A DNA stretch of 64,000 nucleotides, taken from Vibrio pacinii DSM 19139 (GTDB lineage Bacteria > Pseudomonadota > Gammaproteobacteria > Enterobacterales > Vibrionaceae). The stretch covers positions 124,001-188,000 of the forward strand of contig NZ_JONH01000002.1 of NCBI RefSeq assembly GCF_000711795.1, written 5' to 3'. The notes beneath the pieces were generated by a model. The model worked only from the letters and a program-made list of their open reading frames with translations. It searched no databases and was not told the origin of the DNA. Made by a program: the position numbers and the translations under genes. Positions 1 through 10,867 of this stretch are shown piece by piece; position 1 is the stretch's first letter, and every line of letters starts with the position of its first letter.

Positions 1-430
1 ACAGAGCGTAAAGCGCAACCAGCGCCAATACGGCAGGGAACATTTGAAAAATCATCATCGCTTTTAAGATGGTGTTTTTACCCTTGAACTTCATCCGCGC
101 AAACGCATAAGCAGAAGTGGTTGATAAACACACGATCATAATCGATGAGATACCCGCAACTTTTATCGAGTTCCATAACCAAGTCAGTACCGGAAATGGT
201 GGTGGCGTCACCGTGCCATCAGCGCTGGTTATTGAGAAGCCGAGTGCCAATTTCCAGTGATCGAGAGACGGATTTTCCGGGATGATGCTCCCCGTAGCGA
301 AGTTACCCTCACGAAACGAGATAGCGATAATCATCAGTAGTGGAAAGATAATCAGTGATAGGAACACCCACATAGCGACATGAGTAGCCCACACACGGTA
401 TTTTAAAGAGTTACCTTGTACCATTGCCAT
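1..430 (-). CDS. malG: Maltose ABC transporter permease MalG (N-terminal part, cut by window edge)
   Basis: Inner-membrane permease subunit of the MalFGK2 importer for maltose and maltodextrins. Reading the minus strand from the ATG at 430 gives [18 protein letters not shown] and continues open to base 1, about 143 codons; the rest, including the EAA loop that docks MalK, lies outside. A first membrane helix is near residues 18-40. The periplasmic stretch with REGNFATGS and [13 protein letters not shown], and the later [16 protein letters not shown], are characteristic of MalG. It starts 10 nt after the malF stop, so it is the distal gene of malEFG. The family call is firm; the gene is incomplete only because of the window boundary. 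Confidence 0.95.
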   Translation of the reverse strand, partial: MAMVQGNSLKYRVWATHVAMWVFLSLIIFPLLMIIAISFREGNFATGSIIPENPSLDHWKLALGFSITSADGTVTPPPFPVLTWLWNSIKVAGISSIMIVCLSTTSAYAFARMKFKGKNTILKAMMIFQMFPAVLALVALYAL

Positions 431-440
431 TTTCGTTTCC

Positions 441-2015
441 TTAATCCTGAGCGACTTTCGTTACACGTAGGTTGAGTAGCGCGAGCGCACCTACAAGTAG
501 GAAGATAAGTGTTGCGATTGCACTTGCGAGACCAAAGTCTTGACCACCCGCGCCTTCAAAGGCAATGCGATAGGTGTAGTTCACAAGCAAGTCGGTGTAG
601 CCTGCAGGCTCTGAGGTTCCAATCATGTTTGGACCACCTTGAGTCAGCAACTGGATAAGAACAAAGTTGTTGAAGTTAAAAGCAAAGGCCGCAATCAACA
701 AAGGTGTTAACGGTTTAATCATCAATGGCAAGGTGATCTTGGTAAAGTTCGAGATAAAGTTCGAGCCATCAATCGCTGATGCTTCATAAAGATCATCAGG
801 AATCGCTTTTAATAGCCCCATACACAGGATCATCATGTAAGGGAAACCCAGCCAAGTATTGACGATAAGGATCATGCTTTTCGCCAGAATAGGGTCAGAG
901 AACCATGAAGGGCTAATGCCAAACAGGCCTTCTAAAACCATATTCACTTCACCAAAGCTTTGGTTGAATAAACCTTTAAAGATCAGAATAGAGATGAACG
1001 CTGGTACGGCATAAGGCAGAATCAGTAACACACGATAGATAGCACGTCCTTTCAGCGCTTCCCACTGCACTACGCTGGCCAGAATCAGGCCGATGAATAC
1101 GGTCAGAGCCACACTCACCGCCGAAAAGATAATCGTCCAAATGAAGATACTGATAAACGGTTCTTTAATGCCGTCATCTTTCCATACACGCTCGAAGTTA
1201 TCGCTACCGATGTTAACCACAAAGCCGGGCGAGACAGTGTCACCCACAAACTGACCGCTATCATCTACAGGTTGGTAAAAGCCCGAATCAATATTAGGAC
1301 GTAGCAGCTCTTGAGTACGGTTGTTGTAGAGTGATTCACCGTCGTCTTGCAGGGTATACAGTGGCACGACAGCGGCAAATTTACGTAGACCACTCATACG
1401 AATGTCTTCGCCGTTTGGTAAATGCAAATCCAGCTCAGACAACGTCGGGCGGTTTTGAACGATGGTCTTAATTGTCTCTTTCTGACCATCAATACCGTCT
1501 ACAGGCGCAAGATCAAGGTCAGAGAGCGAAAGGGTCGCTAGATCAAAGGCGTCAGTGGCTAAAAGCTGATCGCCATCTTGAATCGCAATACGTTGACCTT
1601 GCTCGGTGTTATACAAAGTGAAAGGATAACTTTTGCCACTTTGAAAGGTTCGATCAAGCAACACAGTCTGTGCTCGTTCGTAAGAGAGTTGGTTTTTTGC
1701 ACTGTAGTTTGTGAAAGCAAGACCAATGGTGTATGCCAAAGGGAATAGGATGAACAAAATCATCCCCGCAATACCCGGGTAGATATAGCGATGGGCATAG
1801 GTCTTTTTACTACCAAAGATAAAAAGTGCCAAAGCAGTAAGAATGACGGTAAGAAGGGCAAAGGCCATCTCACCGCGTGAATACATTAAGATTGTCGCGT
1901 AACCGTTAAGAATACCGATAGAGCCGAGAAGCCCCCACTTAACTAAGACACTTTTACTTGAAGGCAAGCTCGTTGTGGGTGATGTCATAACATCTGTACC
2001 TTGAACTGACTGCAT
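441..2015 (-). CDS. malF: Maltose ABC transporter permease MalF
   Basis: Inner-membrane permease that pairs with MalG to form the maltodextrin channel. The 524-residue product resembles enterobacterial MalF throughout: N-terminal helices, a large periplasmic loop (about residues 100-275, containing [18 protein letters not shown]), then the C-terminal helices and the EAA loop around [20 protein letters not shown] that contacts MalK. The ending [19 protein letters not shown] is diagnostic. An internal ATG nine codons in (1988) is an alternative start. It lies 73 nt downstream of malE with a strong hairpin in the gap and 10 nt upstream of malG, consistent with one malEFG transcript with less message for the permeases than for the binding protein. 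Confidence 0.96.
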   Translation of the reverse strand: MQSVQGTDVMTSPTTSLPSSKSVLVKWGLLGSIGILNGYATILMYSRGEMAFALLTVILTALALFIFGSKKTYAHRYIYPGIAGMILFILFPLAYTIGLAFTNYSAKNQLSYERAQTVLLDRTFQSGKSYPFTLYNTEQGQRIAIQDGDQLLATDAFDLATLSLSDLDLAPVDGIDGQKETIKTIVQNRPTLSELDLHLPNGEDIRMSGLRKFAAVVPLYTLQDDGESLYNNRTQELLRPNIDSGFYQPVDDSGQFVGDTVSPGFVVNIGSDNFERVWKDDGIKEPFISIFIWTIIFSAVSVALTVFIGLILASVVQWEALKGRAIYRVLLILPYAVPAFISILIFKGLFNQSFGEVNMVLEGLFGISPSWFSDPILAKSMILIVNTWLGFPYMMILCMGLLKAIPDDLYEASAIDGSNFISNFTKITLPLMIKPLTPLLIAAFAFNFNNFVLIQLLTQGGPNMIGTSEPAGYTDLLVNYTYRIAFEGAGGQDFGLASAIATLIFLLVGALALLNLRVTKVAQD

Positions 2016-2052
2016 ATGAGAACCTGCTAGCGATAATATAAAAAGAGAAATG

Positions 2053-2074
2053 AAGGAGGGGTTACCCCCTCCTT
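2053..2074 (-). promoter_or_regulatory. malE-malF intercistronic hairpin
   Basis: A perfect inverted repeat with 9-bp GC-rich arms (AAGGAGGGG / CCCCTCCTT) and a 4-nt loop sits in the 73-nt malE-malF gap. On the minus-strand transcript it is followed by a moderately U-rich run. It probably acts as a 3'-stabilising or partially terminating hairpin that lets malE be expressed above malFG; that role is inferred from position. Confidence 0.7.
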
Positions 2075-2088
2075 AAAAGGGTAAAGAA

Positions 2089-3270
2089 TTATTTAGTCAT
2101 TTGTTTATCAGCGTCAGCCAGTGCTTCGTTGACTGATTGGCGGCCATCAACGATGTTGATGATTGCGTTCTTCGCGCTGCCCCAGAAAGCATTCATCTGC
2201 GGGATGTTTGGCATAATTTCGCCATTCATTGCGTTATCCATTGTTGCCGCGATGCGTGTATCGGCATCAAGCTCACGTTGGAAAGAGTTTAGAGCAACGG
2301 CGCCAAGTGGTTTGTCGTCGTTCACTTTACGCAGACCATCATTGGTCAGTAAGTAATTCTCTAGGAACTCAACCGCAAGATCTTTATTTGGTGAAGCTGT
2401 GCTGATACCAGCAGTAAGAACACCAACGAATGGCTTAGAAGATTGGCCGTTAAATTTAGGCAGTGTCGTCACACCATAGTTGATGCCAGACTTCTCGATG
2501 TTACCCCAAGCCCATGGACCATTGATGGTCATTGCGGTCTTACCTTGGTTGAATGAAGACTCAGAAACTGAGTAATCCATATCAGAAGAGATCACGCCTT
2601 TATCAACCAAACCTTTAACGAAGTTCATTGCATCTTTGACGCCTTCGGTGGCAATACCCGCATCTTTGACATCGTAGCCTGCTGCGCCATATTTGAAGGC
2701 ATAACCACCGTCAGCCGCCATCAAAGGCCATGTGAAGTACGGTTCTTTCAGGTTCCACATGATCGCAGACTTGCCATCGGCTTTAAGCTTGGCATCAATC
2801 GCCGCGACGTCTTCCCAGCTCTTAGGTGGATTTGGCACAAGATCTTTGTTGTAGATAAGTGATAGCGATTCAACCGCGACTGGGTAACCAATGAGCTTGC
2901 CGTTGTACTTCACTGCATCCCAAGCGAAGTCAACGATACCCTCTTTTAGTTCTTTCGATGGGTTGATTTCAGCTAGCAGGCCTGCTTCTGCGTAACCACC
3001 AAAGCGGTCATGAGCCCAGAACACAATATCAGGACCGTCACCAGTCGACGCTGTTTGTGGGAACTTGTCTTGAAGTGCATCAGGGTGAGCAACCGTCACT
3101 TTAATGCCTGTGTCTTCTTCAAATTGTTTACCTACTTCAGCGAGTCCATTGTAGCCTTTATCGCCATTAATCCAGATAGTAAGTTGACCTTCTTCGATAG
3201 CAGCGTTTGCACCAAATGAGCCAAGGGCAACGAGAGTGCCAAGTGCCACTGTGCTTAGGGCGTTTTTCAT
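2089..3270 (-). CDS. malE: Maltose/maltodextrin-binding periplasmic protein MalE
   Basis: Periplasmic binding protein that delivers maltose and maltodextrins to MalFGK2 and, in relatives, to chemoreceptors. The 393-residue product starts with a signal peptide ([20 protein letters not shown], cleavage after GANA) followed by the mature start [24 protein letters not shown], a classic MalE beginning. Other MalE landmarks are [32 protein letters not shown] and the C-terminal [20 protein letters not shown]. Length matches E. coli MalE closely. First gene of malEFG, divergent from malK across a 657-bp control region. Confidence 0.97.
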   Translation of the reverse strand: MKNALSTVALGTLVALGSFGANAAIEEGQLTIWINGDKGYNGLAEVGKQFEEDTGIKVTVAHPDALQDKFPQTASTGDGPDIVFWAHDRFGGYAEAGLLAEINPSKELKEGIVDFAWDAVKYNGKLIGYPVAVESLSLIYNKDLVPNPPKSWEDVAAIDAKLKADGKSAIMWNLKEPYFTWPLMAADGGYAFKYGAAGYDVKDAGIATEGVKDAMNFVKGLVDKGVISSDMDYSVSESSFNQGKTAMTINGPWAWGNIEKSGINYGVTTLPKFNGQSSKPFVGVLTAGISTASPNKDLAVEFLENYLLTNDGLRKVNDDKPLGAVALNSFQRELDADTRIAATMDNAMNGEIMPNIPQMNAFWGSAKNAIINIVDGRQSVNEALADADKQMTK

Positions 3271-3927
3271 GTTGATATCCTTTTTTATATTTGTGTTGTA
3301 GGGCGCAACCTGAGGTTTCGCCGTATTTCAACAGTGATTCTCAGCCAAACTGACAAAAGACTCATCCTCCTACTCCCTACGCCCTTGCTATTATGAACTA
3401 TTTTCGTGATCCCCATCGTTATAGGATGGCGACCGGCATCACAAATTAATCGCTTAATGTGATCAAATGCACCATAGACACAGAGAAATATTTGAGCTAG
3501 ATCGCCCTATGTAGTCTACTCCCTCAAATCGCTCCTCCCCTGCTACTACCCCTGCATTTTTTTTGCTTAGGAGGATGTCTTAGGCGGCGTATTTTTCCAA
3601 ACTAGCTACATCCAAGAGTGGATGGTAAGAACCCTTTCCAGTAACACAACGTAATGGTGACTGGTTACAATGCCGCAGGGTTTGCTTAAAGTACTCAAGT
3701 CACGTAGGTATTCAGGTTACTGATTCATTCGGGGGAGAAGCTTGAGTACATGGGGGAAGCAAACTTAATTTGGCTTGGTGGGTGGTGTGAGAAGCTCCAT
3801 CACCCATATTTTCTTACCCTTTGAAAAATTAAATCCATTCCTTACCAAATTCCTACTGTTATTGCCTGCTCCATAATTCATATAATGATAGGCAGTAAAT
3901 TATAAAAATTGATCGAGGGCGAGCTAA
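3271..3927. promoter_or_regulatory. Divergent malE / malK control region with candidate MalT boxes
   Basis: 657 bp without a gene between malE and malK. MalT boxes in enterics follow GGGGA(T/G)GAGG. Candidates seen: 3531-3540 on the minus strand (GGGGAGGAGC, 9 of 10), 3360-3369 on the minus strand (GAGGATGAGT, 8 of 10) and 3732-3741 on the plus strand (GGGGAGAAGC, 8 of 10). A TGTGA half-site at 3458-3462 could belong to a CRP site but lacks a good partner. MalT/CRP control is expected from enteric malEFG-malK; the exact sites here are predictions. Confidence 0.55.
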
Positions 3928-5046
3928 ATGGCGAGTGTCACGTTAAAAAATGTATCTAAAGCTTACGGTGACGTACTGATTTCCAAGAACATTGATTTAG
4001 AGATCCAAGAGGGCGAATTCGTTGTATTCGTCGGTCCATCAGGCTGTGGTAAGTCGACACTACTGCGTTGTATTGCAGGCCTAGAAGACATCACATCCGG
4101 TGATCTTTATATCGGTAATGAGCGCATGAACGAAGTCGAGCCGTCAAAGCGTGGTGTCGGCATGGTGTTCCAGTCTTATGCGCTTTACCCGCACTTAAAC
4201 CTTTACGATAACATGTCGTTTGGTCTTAAACTGGCCAAAGCCAGTAAGGGTGAAATTGACAAGCGTGTTGAACAAGCCGCAGAAGTTCTGCAATTGAGCC
4301 ACCTTCTTGAACGCCAGCCAAAGGCACTATCTGGCGGTCAACGTCAACGTGTTGCTATCGGTCGTACTCTGGTTTCTCAACCAGACGTATTCCTCCTCGA
4401 CGAACCACTATCAAACCTTGATGCGGCGCTTCGTGTCCAGATGCGCTCAGAAATCACCAGACTTCAACGTAAACTGGGCTGCACCATGATCTACGTTACC
4501 CATGATCAGGTTGAAGCAATGACCATGGCAGACAAAATTGTGGTTTTAGATGCTGGGTTCGTTGCTCAGGTCGGCAAACCGCTCGAATTGTACCATTACC
4601 CTCAGAATCGCTTCGTCGCAGGCTTTATCGGCTCACCAAAGATGAACTTTATGAGTGTGTTCATTGAAGCAGTCGAGAAAGAGCGCGTGATGGTACAGAT
4701 AGCAAACGGGACCTCATTCTGGATACCTGTCGATGGCACCACAGTTACGCGCGGCGAGCGTATGTCATTAGGTGTTCGCCCTGAGCATCTGCTGCCTGCG
4801 AACGAAGGCGATGCAACCATCGAAGGTGACGTTAACATCGTTGAGAAACTTGGCAACGAGACACAAGTTTACTTGCACATTGATGCCGCTGACGCTGACA
4901 TGATTTATCGTCAGCCAGACACCTTAGCGGTTGAACCAGGCGATAAACTTGCGGTTGGTATTCCGGCCCATCGCTGTCACTTGTTCCACAGCGATGGTAA
5001 AGCGTGTCGCCGCTTACACCAAGAAGCCGGTGTTGATTTCGAATAA
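3928..5046 (+). CDS. malK: Maltose importer ATPase MalK
   Basis: Cytoplasmic ATP-hydrolysing subunit that powers MalFGK2. The 372-residue product has Walker [10 protein letters not shown] (36-44), Q-loop [11 protein letters not shown], signature LSGGQRQR, Walker [14 protein letters not shown] and the switch-histidine stretch [11 protein letters not shown], followed by the MalK-type C-terminal regulatory (OB-fold) domain with [10 protein letters not shown]. Length is that of E. coli MalK (371). Transcribed alone, divergent from malEFG; no lamB or malM follows. A hairpin terminator lies about 25 nt after the stop. Confidence 0.96.
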   Translation: MASVTLKNVSKAYGDVLISKNIDLEIQEGEFVVFVGPSGCGKSTLLRCIAGLEDITSGDLYIGNERMNEVEPSKRGVGMVFQSYALYPHLNLYDNMSFGLKLAKASKGEIDKRVEQAAEVLQLSHLLERQPKALSGGQRQRVAIGRTLVSQPDVFLLDEPLSNLDAALRVQMRSEITRLQRKLGCTMIYVTHDQVEAMTMADKIVVLDAGFVAQVGKPLELYHYPQNRFVAGFIGSPKMNFMSVFIEAVEKERVMVQIANGTSFWIPVDGTTVTRGERMSLGVRPEHLLPANEGDATIEGDVNIVEKLGNETQVYLHIDAADADMIYRQPDTLAVEPGDKLAVGIPAHRCHLFHSDGKACRRLHQEAGVDFE

Positions 5047-5066
5047 CCCACAAATGATGATAAAAC

Positions 5067-5096
5067 CAAGCCCAGCGTCAATGCTGGGCTTTGTTC
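5067..5096. terminator. Rho-independent terminator after malK
   Basis: AAGCCCAGC and GCTGGGCTT form a 9-bp GC-rich stem around a 6-nt loop, with T-rich sequence following. It sits between the convergent malK and pstS-like genes and could serve both. Confidence 0.75.
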
Positions 5097-5117
5097 ATTA
5101 TAGGTTTAATCAATTAA

Positions 5118-5933
5118 CTAACGAATAGGTGTATAACCATACTCTTCAATTAATGCGCGCGTTTTCTCGCTCTGTAAGTAGTCAATAAAGCCGCGCACGT
5201 TCTGATCAAGAGTTTCAGTGTTATACAGCACTAAAAATGGGCGTGATAGTTGGTAGGTGCCATTAGCGATCGTCTTACTGCTTGCTTTGACGCCTTCAAA
5301 TTCAATCGCTTTGATTGACCTGTCGACTGAACCTGTCGACACAAAACCAATCGCTTGTTTATTATGGTTAACGATGGTTTTAACCATGCTGTTGCTGTTC
5401 ACCACTAAATTCTCTGGGTTGATGTCTGACACTAAGCGGTCATTAAGCACTTTGGTCAAGCCCATTAAGCTTTCAAAGCTATAACGCGACCCAGAAGAGG
5501 CTTCGCGAGTCACTACGGCGATGGATTGATCATTACCACCTAACTGCTTCCAGTTGGTCACTTTACCTTTATAGATATCAAACAGCTGCTCACGAGTAAT
5601 ATTTTCAATCGGATTGCCCTTATTGACAATCACGGCCAAACCATCAAAGGCAATTGGCGTGACGGTCAGCGTTTCATCTTGCTCACTCTCGGTCAAATAA
5701 CGAGAACTCATGCCAATATCCGCAACACCTTTTTTAACCAACGTAATCCCTGCGCTTGAACCTACACCTTGCACCGCTACATATGTATCACTTTGAGTAC
5801 GATTATAGTGTTCGGCTAAGACATCCATAACTCGAGCGACTGAAGTTGAACCAGACACATTTACCTCTTCAGCCCATAATGGCGCCGAGAGTAGCGATGT
5901 CGATAAAAGTGTAACGAGCGCAACACGAAGCAT
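5118..5933 (-). CDS. PstS-family phosphate-binding periplasmic protein
   Basis: Predicted periplasmic phosphate-binding protein of the PstS/SphX superfamily (271 residues). A signal peptide (MLRVALVTLLSTSLLSAPLWA) precedes VNVSGSTSVARVMDVLAEHY, the first ligand-loop region, then VQGVGSSAGITLV and VVTREASSGSRYSFE, the typical SSGSR phosphate loop. It is shorter than enteric PstS (about 346) and resembles the second Vibrio PstS-like type. No pstCAB genes are adjacent, so it either serves a transporter elsewhere or has a sensory or extracellular role. No convincing Pho box was seen upstream. The family call is firm; ligand identity is inferred. Confidence 0.85.
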   Translation of the reverse strand: MLRVALVTLLSTSLLSAPLWAEEVNVSGSTSVARVMDVLAEHYNRTQSDTYVAVQGVGSSAGITLVKKGVADIGMSSRYLTESEQDETLTVTPIAFDGLAVIVNKGNPIENITREQLFDIYKGKVTNWKQLGGNDQSIAVVTREASSGSRYSFESLMGLTKVLNDRLVSDINPENLVVNSNSMVKTIVNHNKQAIGFVSTGSVDRSIKAIEFEGVKASSKTIANGTYQLSRPFLVLYNTETLDQNVRGFIDYLQSEKTRALIEEYGYTPIR

Positions 5934-6101
5934 AATTTTTTCCCAATCGTTGTGATAATGTAGTTAACCGCGGTTATGTTAAGTCGATTTGATGACATTT
6001 TTGTGAAAACCGATACAGACATGCTTAGATCTTGTATCTACTATGGTTAAACAAAGATATGGTCAATATCGATCACTGCAACGTGCGGAAAGAACAACGT
6101 T

Positions 6102-6455
6102 ATGGGACTGGTAAGTTTGCTACAAAGACAGGTCGAAAGCAGAGCGCAGCTTATTTGTAAGCAGCGCAACCAAAGCACGCCCGCCGAACTTGGTAAAGCT
6201 TGCTACGAGGTGCTAAACAACGGTGTCGTATTTATTAAACAGCACTTTCTACTCGATTCAAGCCACTGCGACTACACAAACCCCGTCGCGAAAGTAGAGT
6301 GGAACGGCGAGCTGAATCAATGGCAACTGTTCATGCCTCATGAAACCGAGCTAGAGGCGTGGATGCCCTACCCCTATCTGGCACAAAGCAGTGATTTGAC
6401 CGCTATTACTCGTGAAATAGCCAAAGATCCTAAAGCGATGTTTTGGACAGATTAA
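6102..6455 (+). CDS. Small cytoplasmic protein resembling DUF3024
   Basis: A 117-residue protein with no signal peptide or membrane segment. The pattern LICKQRNQS near the N-terminus, a central VEWNGELNQWQLFMP and the ending W.PYPYLAQSSDLTAITREI..DPKAMFW resembles the DUF3024 family of small vibrio/gammaproteobacterial proteins; this is from memory of the family pattern. The function is unknown. It is monocistronic, divergent from the pstS-like gene, and converges on rnb across a shared terminator. An A/G-rich stretch (GGAAAGAAC) precedes the ATG at a workable distance. Confidence 0.7.
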   Translation: MGLVSLLQRQVESRAQLICKQRNQSTPAELGKACYEVLNNGVVFIKQHFLLDSSHCDYTNPVAKVEWNGELNQWQLFMPHETELEAWMPYPYLAQSSDLTAITREIAKDPKAMFWTD

Positions 6456-6468
6456 CACCAGAAATGAC

Positions 6469-6493
6469 AAGGGCGCTCAATGAGCGCCCTTGT
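6469..6493. terminator. Bidirectional terminator between the DUF3024-like gene and rnb
   Basis: CAAGGGCGCTC and GAGCGCCCTTG form a perfect 11-bp stem with a 3-nt loop between convergent genes. A short T-run follows on the plus strand. It probably ends both transcripts. Confidence 0.8.
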
Positions 6494-6511
6494 TGTTCGT
6501 GCCGTTAGCGA

Positions 6512-8515
6512 TTATTCCGCCGCCGCTGAAGTTTGGTCGTCAGACTTTACTTCATCAAACACTTGGGTTGGCTTTGCAACCAAACTGCGGTTTTCTTGGT
6601 TAACATCGGTCAACACCACTTCAACCACATCGCCAAGGCGATAGATGACTTCTTTATCGATTGAGACCGTACCATTATCGCTATTGCACTCGAGACGTTC
6701 TTTGTTTGCAAGAATCAACGTGCCCGGAACAAAAGCTGCAGCACCATTTTCCACCAGACGGATTCGCATACCTGCACGGTTAATATCAAAGATCTCACCG
6801 TTAAACTTAGTTTGCTTGCTCGGCTCGTCAGCCAATGTACGAGCGTAAAGCCAATCACCAACATTACGTTCCGCCATTTTATGATGCTTACGATGCAACG
6901 CGAGCTCTTCTCCCACACTGTCATCTGCCGTTTGCACTGGAGCTTTACCCAAAATATGTGCCTTAAGCATACGATGGTTGATCATATCGCCATATTTGCG
7001 GATCGGTGATGTCCAAGTCGCGTAAATATCAAGGCCCATCGCATAATGAGGTAATGGCTGATTACCAATTTCACTGTAGCTTTGGAACTTACGAATACGG
7101 TTATCAAGGTAGCTGGTTTCTTGTTGAGTCAACCAACGGCGCAGCTCGGCAAATCCTTCAAGTGTTGCAACTGAATCAGCAGTAAAAGGCAACTCACCTT
7201 CTGGGTTGATGAAACTGATCACCTCGGCGATTTTCTCAGGTTTGAAGCCTGCATGAGTGTTGAATACGCCTGAGTTAAAAGCGCTGCGTAAAATACGGCC
7301 AGCACAGATGTTGGCGGTAATCATCGCCTCTTCGACCAAACGGTTGGCACTGCGACGAGTTTCCGCATGAATCGCCACTACGTCATTATCTTCGCTTAAT
7401 TCGAAGCGGTAATCGGGACGATCGGGGAACACCACTGCGTGCGTTTCACGCCAGTTAGCTCGTGCCAACGAGAAGTCATACAAATCACGGACGATTTGCG
7501 CAATCTCTTCACTCGGCTGCCACTGCGGTGACTCGCCATGCTCGAGCCAATCTGAAACATGATCATAAGCAAGGCGAGCATGCGATTTAACGTTCGCGGC
7601 AAAGAATCGAATGTCGTCGCCAATCACGCCTTGTTTATCAATGGTGACCGTACAGCAAAGCGCCGGACGAACTTGATCTTGCATTAATGAACACAACTCA
7701 TCGGCAAGGTCACGGGGCAACATTGGAATATTGCGCCCCGGCAGATAAATCGTAAAGCCACGTTCACGCGCAACTTTGTCCATTTCGCTATCAGGAGTGA
7801 TATAAGCGGTTGGATCCGCAATCGCAACCGTCAGTTCGAAATCACCTGACTGCGTTTTTTTCACATACAACGCGTCATCCATATCCTTGGTTGACTCACC
7901 ATCAATGGTAACAAAAGGAATATCAGTCAGGTCAATACGTTGCAGATCAGGGTCATCGATAATTTGCCAATTTTCAATCCCAGCAGGTTCACTGTTCGGT
8001 AAGTCGTTCTGCGCTAACGTCACCCACCAAGGCGCAATTTTGTCGTCAGCGTCAGTAATCTTTTGTGAAATTTCGACAAAGAAGCCATCGTCACCTTTCA
8101 GCGGATGACGAATAAGATGTGCAACAACCCAGTCTCCCTCTTTAAGATCATCACTCTTGATGCCTTTGCGCGTTTTTGCTTTTAGCGACAACTTTTTCAA
8201 TTGCGGATGATCAGGCGAAACATTGAGCTTACCTTTCAACAGCTTCACACGACCGATAAAACGATTTAGGCCTTGCTCTAACAATGTTTCTGGCTCAGCA
8301 ACTTCTCGCTCATTTTCAGTGCGGATAATCGCTTGGACTTTATCGCCATGCATACATTTCTTCATGTAGGGAGGCGGAATAAAGAAGCTTTTTTTGTTGT
8401 CCACTTCGAGAAAACCAAAGCCTTTCTCTGTCGCTTTGATCGTGCCTTCTTTTTTAGGAAGCGTTTCTTGAATTTGCTGCTTAAGTTGAGCCAGTAGAGG
8501 GTTATCTTGAAACAT
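6512..8515 (-). CDS. rnb: Exoribonuclease II
   Basis: Processive 3'-to-5' exoribonuclease that degrades single-stranded RNA in the cytoplasm. The 667-residue product has the RNase II layout: N-terminal cold-shock domain (about 20-85, [30 protein letters not shown]), a second OB domain, the RNB catalytic domain beginning at [18 protein letters not shown] whose clustered aspartates bind Mg2+, and a C-terminal S1 domain (about 565-645). Length fits E. coli RNase II (644) rather than RNase R (over 800). Monocistronic and divergent from deaD, so two RNA-turnover genes are adjacent. Confidence 0.96.
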   Translation of the reverse strand: MFQDNPLLAQLKQQIQETLPKKEGTIKATEKGFGFLEVDNKKSFFIPPPYMKKCMHGDKVQAIIRTENEREVAEPETLLEQGLNRFIGRVKLLKGKLNVSPDHPQLKKLSLKAKTRKGIKSDDLKEGDWVVAHLIRHPLKGDDGFFVEISQKITDADDKIAPWWVTLAQNDLPNSEPAGIENWQIIDDPDLQRIDLTDIPFVTIDGESTKDMDDALYVKKTQSGDFELTVAIADPTAYITPDSEMDKVARERGFTIYLPGRNIPMLPRDLADELCSLMQDQVRPALCCTVTIDKQGVIGDDIRFFAANVKSHARLAYDHVSDWLEHGESPQWQPSEEIAQIVRDLYDFSLARANWRETHAVVFPDRPDYRFELSEDNDVVAIHAETRRSANRLVEEAMITANICAGRILRSAFNSGVFNTHAGFKPEKIAEVISFINPEGELPFTADSVATLEGFAELRRWLTQQETSYLDNRIRKFQSYSEIGNQPLPHYAMGLDIYATWTSPIRKYGDMINHRMLKAHILGKAPVQTADDSVGEELALHRKHHKMAERNVGDWLYARTLADEPSKQTKFNGEIFDINRAGMRIRLVENGAAAFVPGTLILANKERLECNSDNGTVSIDKEVIYRLGDVVEVVLTDVNQENRSLVAKPTQVFDEVKSDDQTSAAAE

Positions 8516-8920
8516 CTATCTTGTTTTATCCGAGTCAGTATCTAACCAAAAAATTTCGCACACTATATCATCGCGACTATGGGCTCGCTAGCGCGCAAGT
8601 ATCACAATCTGGTGATTGGCGGGCAATTCAATCGCTTAACAACCAAATTAACATGCTGATTATTTAACCACATGCCACGATTTGGTGACGAAAATGTGAA
8701 CAGAACAGCTCAATTCAAAGAAGAATTGTGATGAATTTCAATTTTTTCTGGCTTTTTTTATGTATTTAAGGAATAATCCGCACCCTTAATTACGTCCCTA
8801 GTGGCTTGATGCGATTTACGACTTTTCCGCATCTGAACGGAATCAGCTCTTAACTGGATTGGTATTGGAATTGGTAGAGCTCGTGGGACCTTTTGTTGAC
8901 ATAGATATAGTAGGATCCCA
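8516..8920 (+). promoter_or_regulatory. Intergenic region holding the long deaD leader and rnb promoter
   Basis: 405 bp separate the divergent rnb and deaD genes and hold no plausible gene. It is AT-rich around 8730-8775 with long T-runs. In enterics, deaD carries a long cold-responsive 5' leader, and this spacing allows one. No defined cold box could be identified by eye, so the leader is inferred. Confidence 0.4.
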
Positions 8921-10801
8921 ATGACAGATTCTGTAATTCAGTTTAGCGATTTAGCGCTTAACGACTCTCTCCTTTCCGCTCTTAACGATATGGGCTTTGT
9001 TTCACCAACACCAATTCAAGCGGCTGCAATTCCGCATCTATTGGCTGGTAAAGATGCACTAGGTAAAGCACAAACAGGTACAGGTAAAACTGCTGCCTTC
9101 TCTCTTCCGCTATTAAACAAAATCGACTTTAATCAGCGTAAGCCACAAGCTATCGTTCTTGCTCCGACTCGTGAGCTTGCGATTCAAGTTGCGGCAGAAA
9201 TCAAGAACCTTGGCCGAAACATCTCAGGACTTAAAGTTCTTGAGATTTACGGTGGTGCATCAATCGTTGATCAAATGCGTGCACTAAAGAATGGTGCGCA
9301 AATTATTGTTGGTACCCCTGGCCGTGTTCAAGACCTTATTAATCGTGACCGCCTGCACCTAGATGAAGTGAATACTTTCGTTCTAGATGAAGCAGACGAA
9401 ATGCTTAACATGGGTTTCGTTGATGACGTAACTGCTATCATGGAGCACTCTCCAGCTTCTGCACAGCGCGTTTTATTCTCTGCAACTATGCCTCCAATGC
9501 TGAAAAAGATTGTTGAGCGCTTTTTGCGTGACCCTGAGACTGTCGACGTGGCGGGTAAAAACCACACGGTAGATAAAGTTATACAGCAATTTTGGGTTGT
9601 AAAAGGCGTAGAGAAAGACGAAGCAATGTCACGTCTGCTAGAAACTGAAGAAACTGACGCGTCAATCGTATTCGTACGTACTCGCCAAGATACCGAGCGC
9701 CTAGCCGATTGGCTATCTGCACGTGGCTTTAAAGCATCAGCACTGCACGGTGACATTCCACAATCACTGCGTGAGCGCACTGTTGATCACATCAAACAAG
9801 GTGTTATCGACATCTTAGTCGCGACTGACGTTGTTGCTCGTGGTCTTGATGTTGCACGTATTACACACGTATTTAACTACGATATTCCATTCGATGTTGA
9901 GTCTTACATCCACCGTATCGGCCGTACTGGTCGTGCAGGACGTAAAGGTAAAGCGATCCTTTTGGTTCGTCCTAACCAACTGCGTATGCTTCGTACTATC
10001 GAACGTGTAACTAAGTCATCAATGGAAGAGATTCAACTTCCACACCGTGACAAAGTGGCAGAGTCACGCTTAGCTAAACTTGGTGCTGAGCTAGAAACTG
10101 AAAAAGAACACAAAGCATTAGAGAAATTCTCTACGCTGGTTGAAAAACTGCAAGAGTCTCTAGAGCTAGACGCCGCGACACTCGCTGCGATTCTACTTAA
10201 ACGTCAGCAAGGTAAGCGCCCACTATTCTATGTTGGCGAAGACCCAATGATTGAAGCCATTGAGCGTGATAAGCTACGTCGCAAAGACCGTCGTGAAACT
10301 GGTCGTGATGGTCGTGAAGGTGGCCGTCGTGAAGGTGGTCGTAGCACCAACAACCAAGACTGGGATACTTACCAGTTGCAAGTTGGTCGCGAGCAAGGCG
10401 TTCAAGTTAAAGATATCGTTGGCGCACTAGCGAACGAACTTGGTCTAACTAAAGGTTCTATCGGTGCAATTAAACTTGCACAAGGTGAAACTTACGTTCA
10501 GCTACCAAAAGCAATGTCTTCTGAAACTGCAGGTAAACTGCGCAAACTACGTATTCGTCAAAAGCAAGTCGACGCTGTTGTCTGTGACTTTGATGATTTC
10601 CGCGAGCCTCGTGGCCGTCGTGAAAGTGGTTTCCGTAGTGGCGGCCGTGAAGGTGGTCGTAGTGAAGGTGGTTACCGCGGTAAACGTGAAGGTGGCGCTG
10701 GTCGCGATGGTGAACGTCGTTTCGACCGTAACCGCGGCGGTGACAACCGTGGCAACTTCCGTGGCGAACGTGGTCATGGTCGTCGCACTACTGAAGCTTA
10801 A
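8921..10801 (+). CDS. deaD: DEAD-box ATP-dependent RNA helicase DeaD/CsdA
   Basis: Cytoplasmic RNA helicase used in ribosome assembly and cold-adapted mRNA turnover. The 626-residue product shows the full motif set: Q-motif (FVSPTPIQAAAIP), motif I AQTGTGKT, PTRELAIQ, GTPGR, motif II DEAD with LNMGF, SATMP, DVVARGLD and HRIGRTGRAGR. After the core come a dimerisation region, an RNA-binding RRM-like domain (about 475-550) and a basic Arg/Gly-rich tail (about 555-626; also a linker at about 455-470). Length is essentially that of E. coli DeaD (629), far longer than RhlB/RhlE cores. A perfect hairpin terminator follows. Confidence 0.96.
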   Translation: MTDSVIQFSDLALNDSLLSALNDMGFVSPTPIQAAAIPHLLAGKDALGKAQTGTGKTAAFSLPLLNKIDFNQRKPQAIVLAPTRELAIQVAAEIKNLGRNISGLKVLEIYGGASIVDQMRALKNGAQIIVGTPGRVQDLINRDRLHLDEVNTFVLDEADEMLNMGFVDDVTAIMEHSPASAQRVLFSATMPPMLKKIVERFLRDPETVDVAGKNHTVDKVIQQFWVVKGVEKDEAMSRLLETEETDASIVFVRTRQDTERLADWLSARGFKASALHGDIPQSLRERTVDHIKQGVIDILVATDVVARGLDVARITHVFNYDIPFDVESYIHRIGRTGRAGRKGKAILLVRPNQLRMLRTIERVTKSSMEEIQLPHRDKVAESRLAKLGAELETEKEHKALEKFSTLVEKLQESLELDAATLAAILLKRQQGKRPLFYVGEDPMIEAIERDKLRRKDRRETGRDGREGGRREGGRSTNNQDWDTYQLQVGREQGVQVKDIVGALANELGLTKGSIGAIKLAQGETYVQLPKAMSSETAGKLRKLRIRQKQVDAVVCDFDDFREPRGRRESGFRSGGREGGRSEGGYRGKREGGAGRDGERRFDRNRGGDNRGNFRGERGHGRRTTEA

Positions 10802-10820
10802 GCTTCAAGCATAGACAAAC

Positions 10821-10852
10821 AAAAAAGGATACGCAGTGCGTATCCTTTTTTT
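10821..10852. terminator. Strong bidirectional terminator deaD / cheV
   Basis: A-run, GGATACGC, short loop, GCGTATCC, T-run: a near-perfect palindrome with a U-tract on either strand, between convergent deaD and cheV. It should terminate both. Confidence 0.92.
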
Positions 10853-10867
10853 ATGGTGGAAACAAAT

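Noticed and set aside
5960..6010. Pho box upstream of the PstS-like gene
   Set aside because: Only one imperfect TGTCAT half-element was seen, without the required direct repeat at the right spacing.
9328..9780. 150-codon open frame on the minus strand inside deaD
   Set aside because: Serine-rich, no ribosome site, fully antisense to the conserved helicase core; a codon-bias shadow.
10464..10814. Valine-rich and threonine-rich frames in the deaD tail
   Set aside because: They arise from out-of-frame reading of the Arg/Gly repeats; composition is not protein-like.
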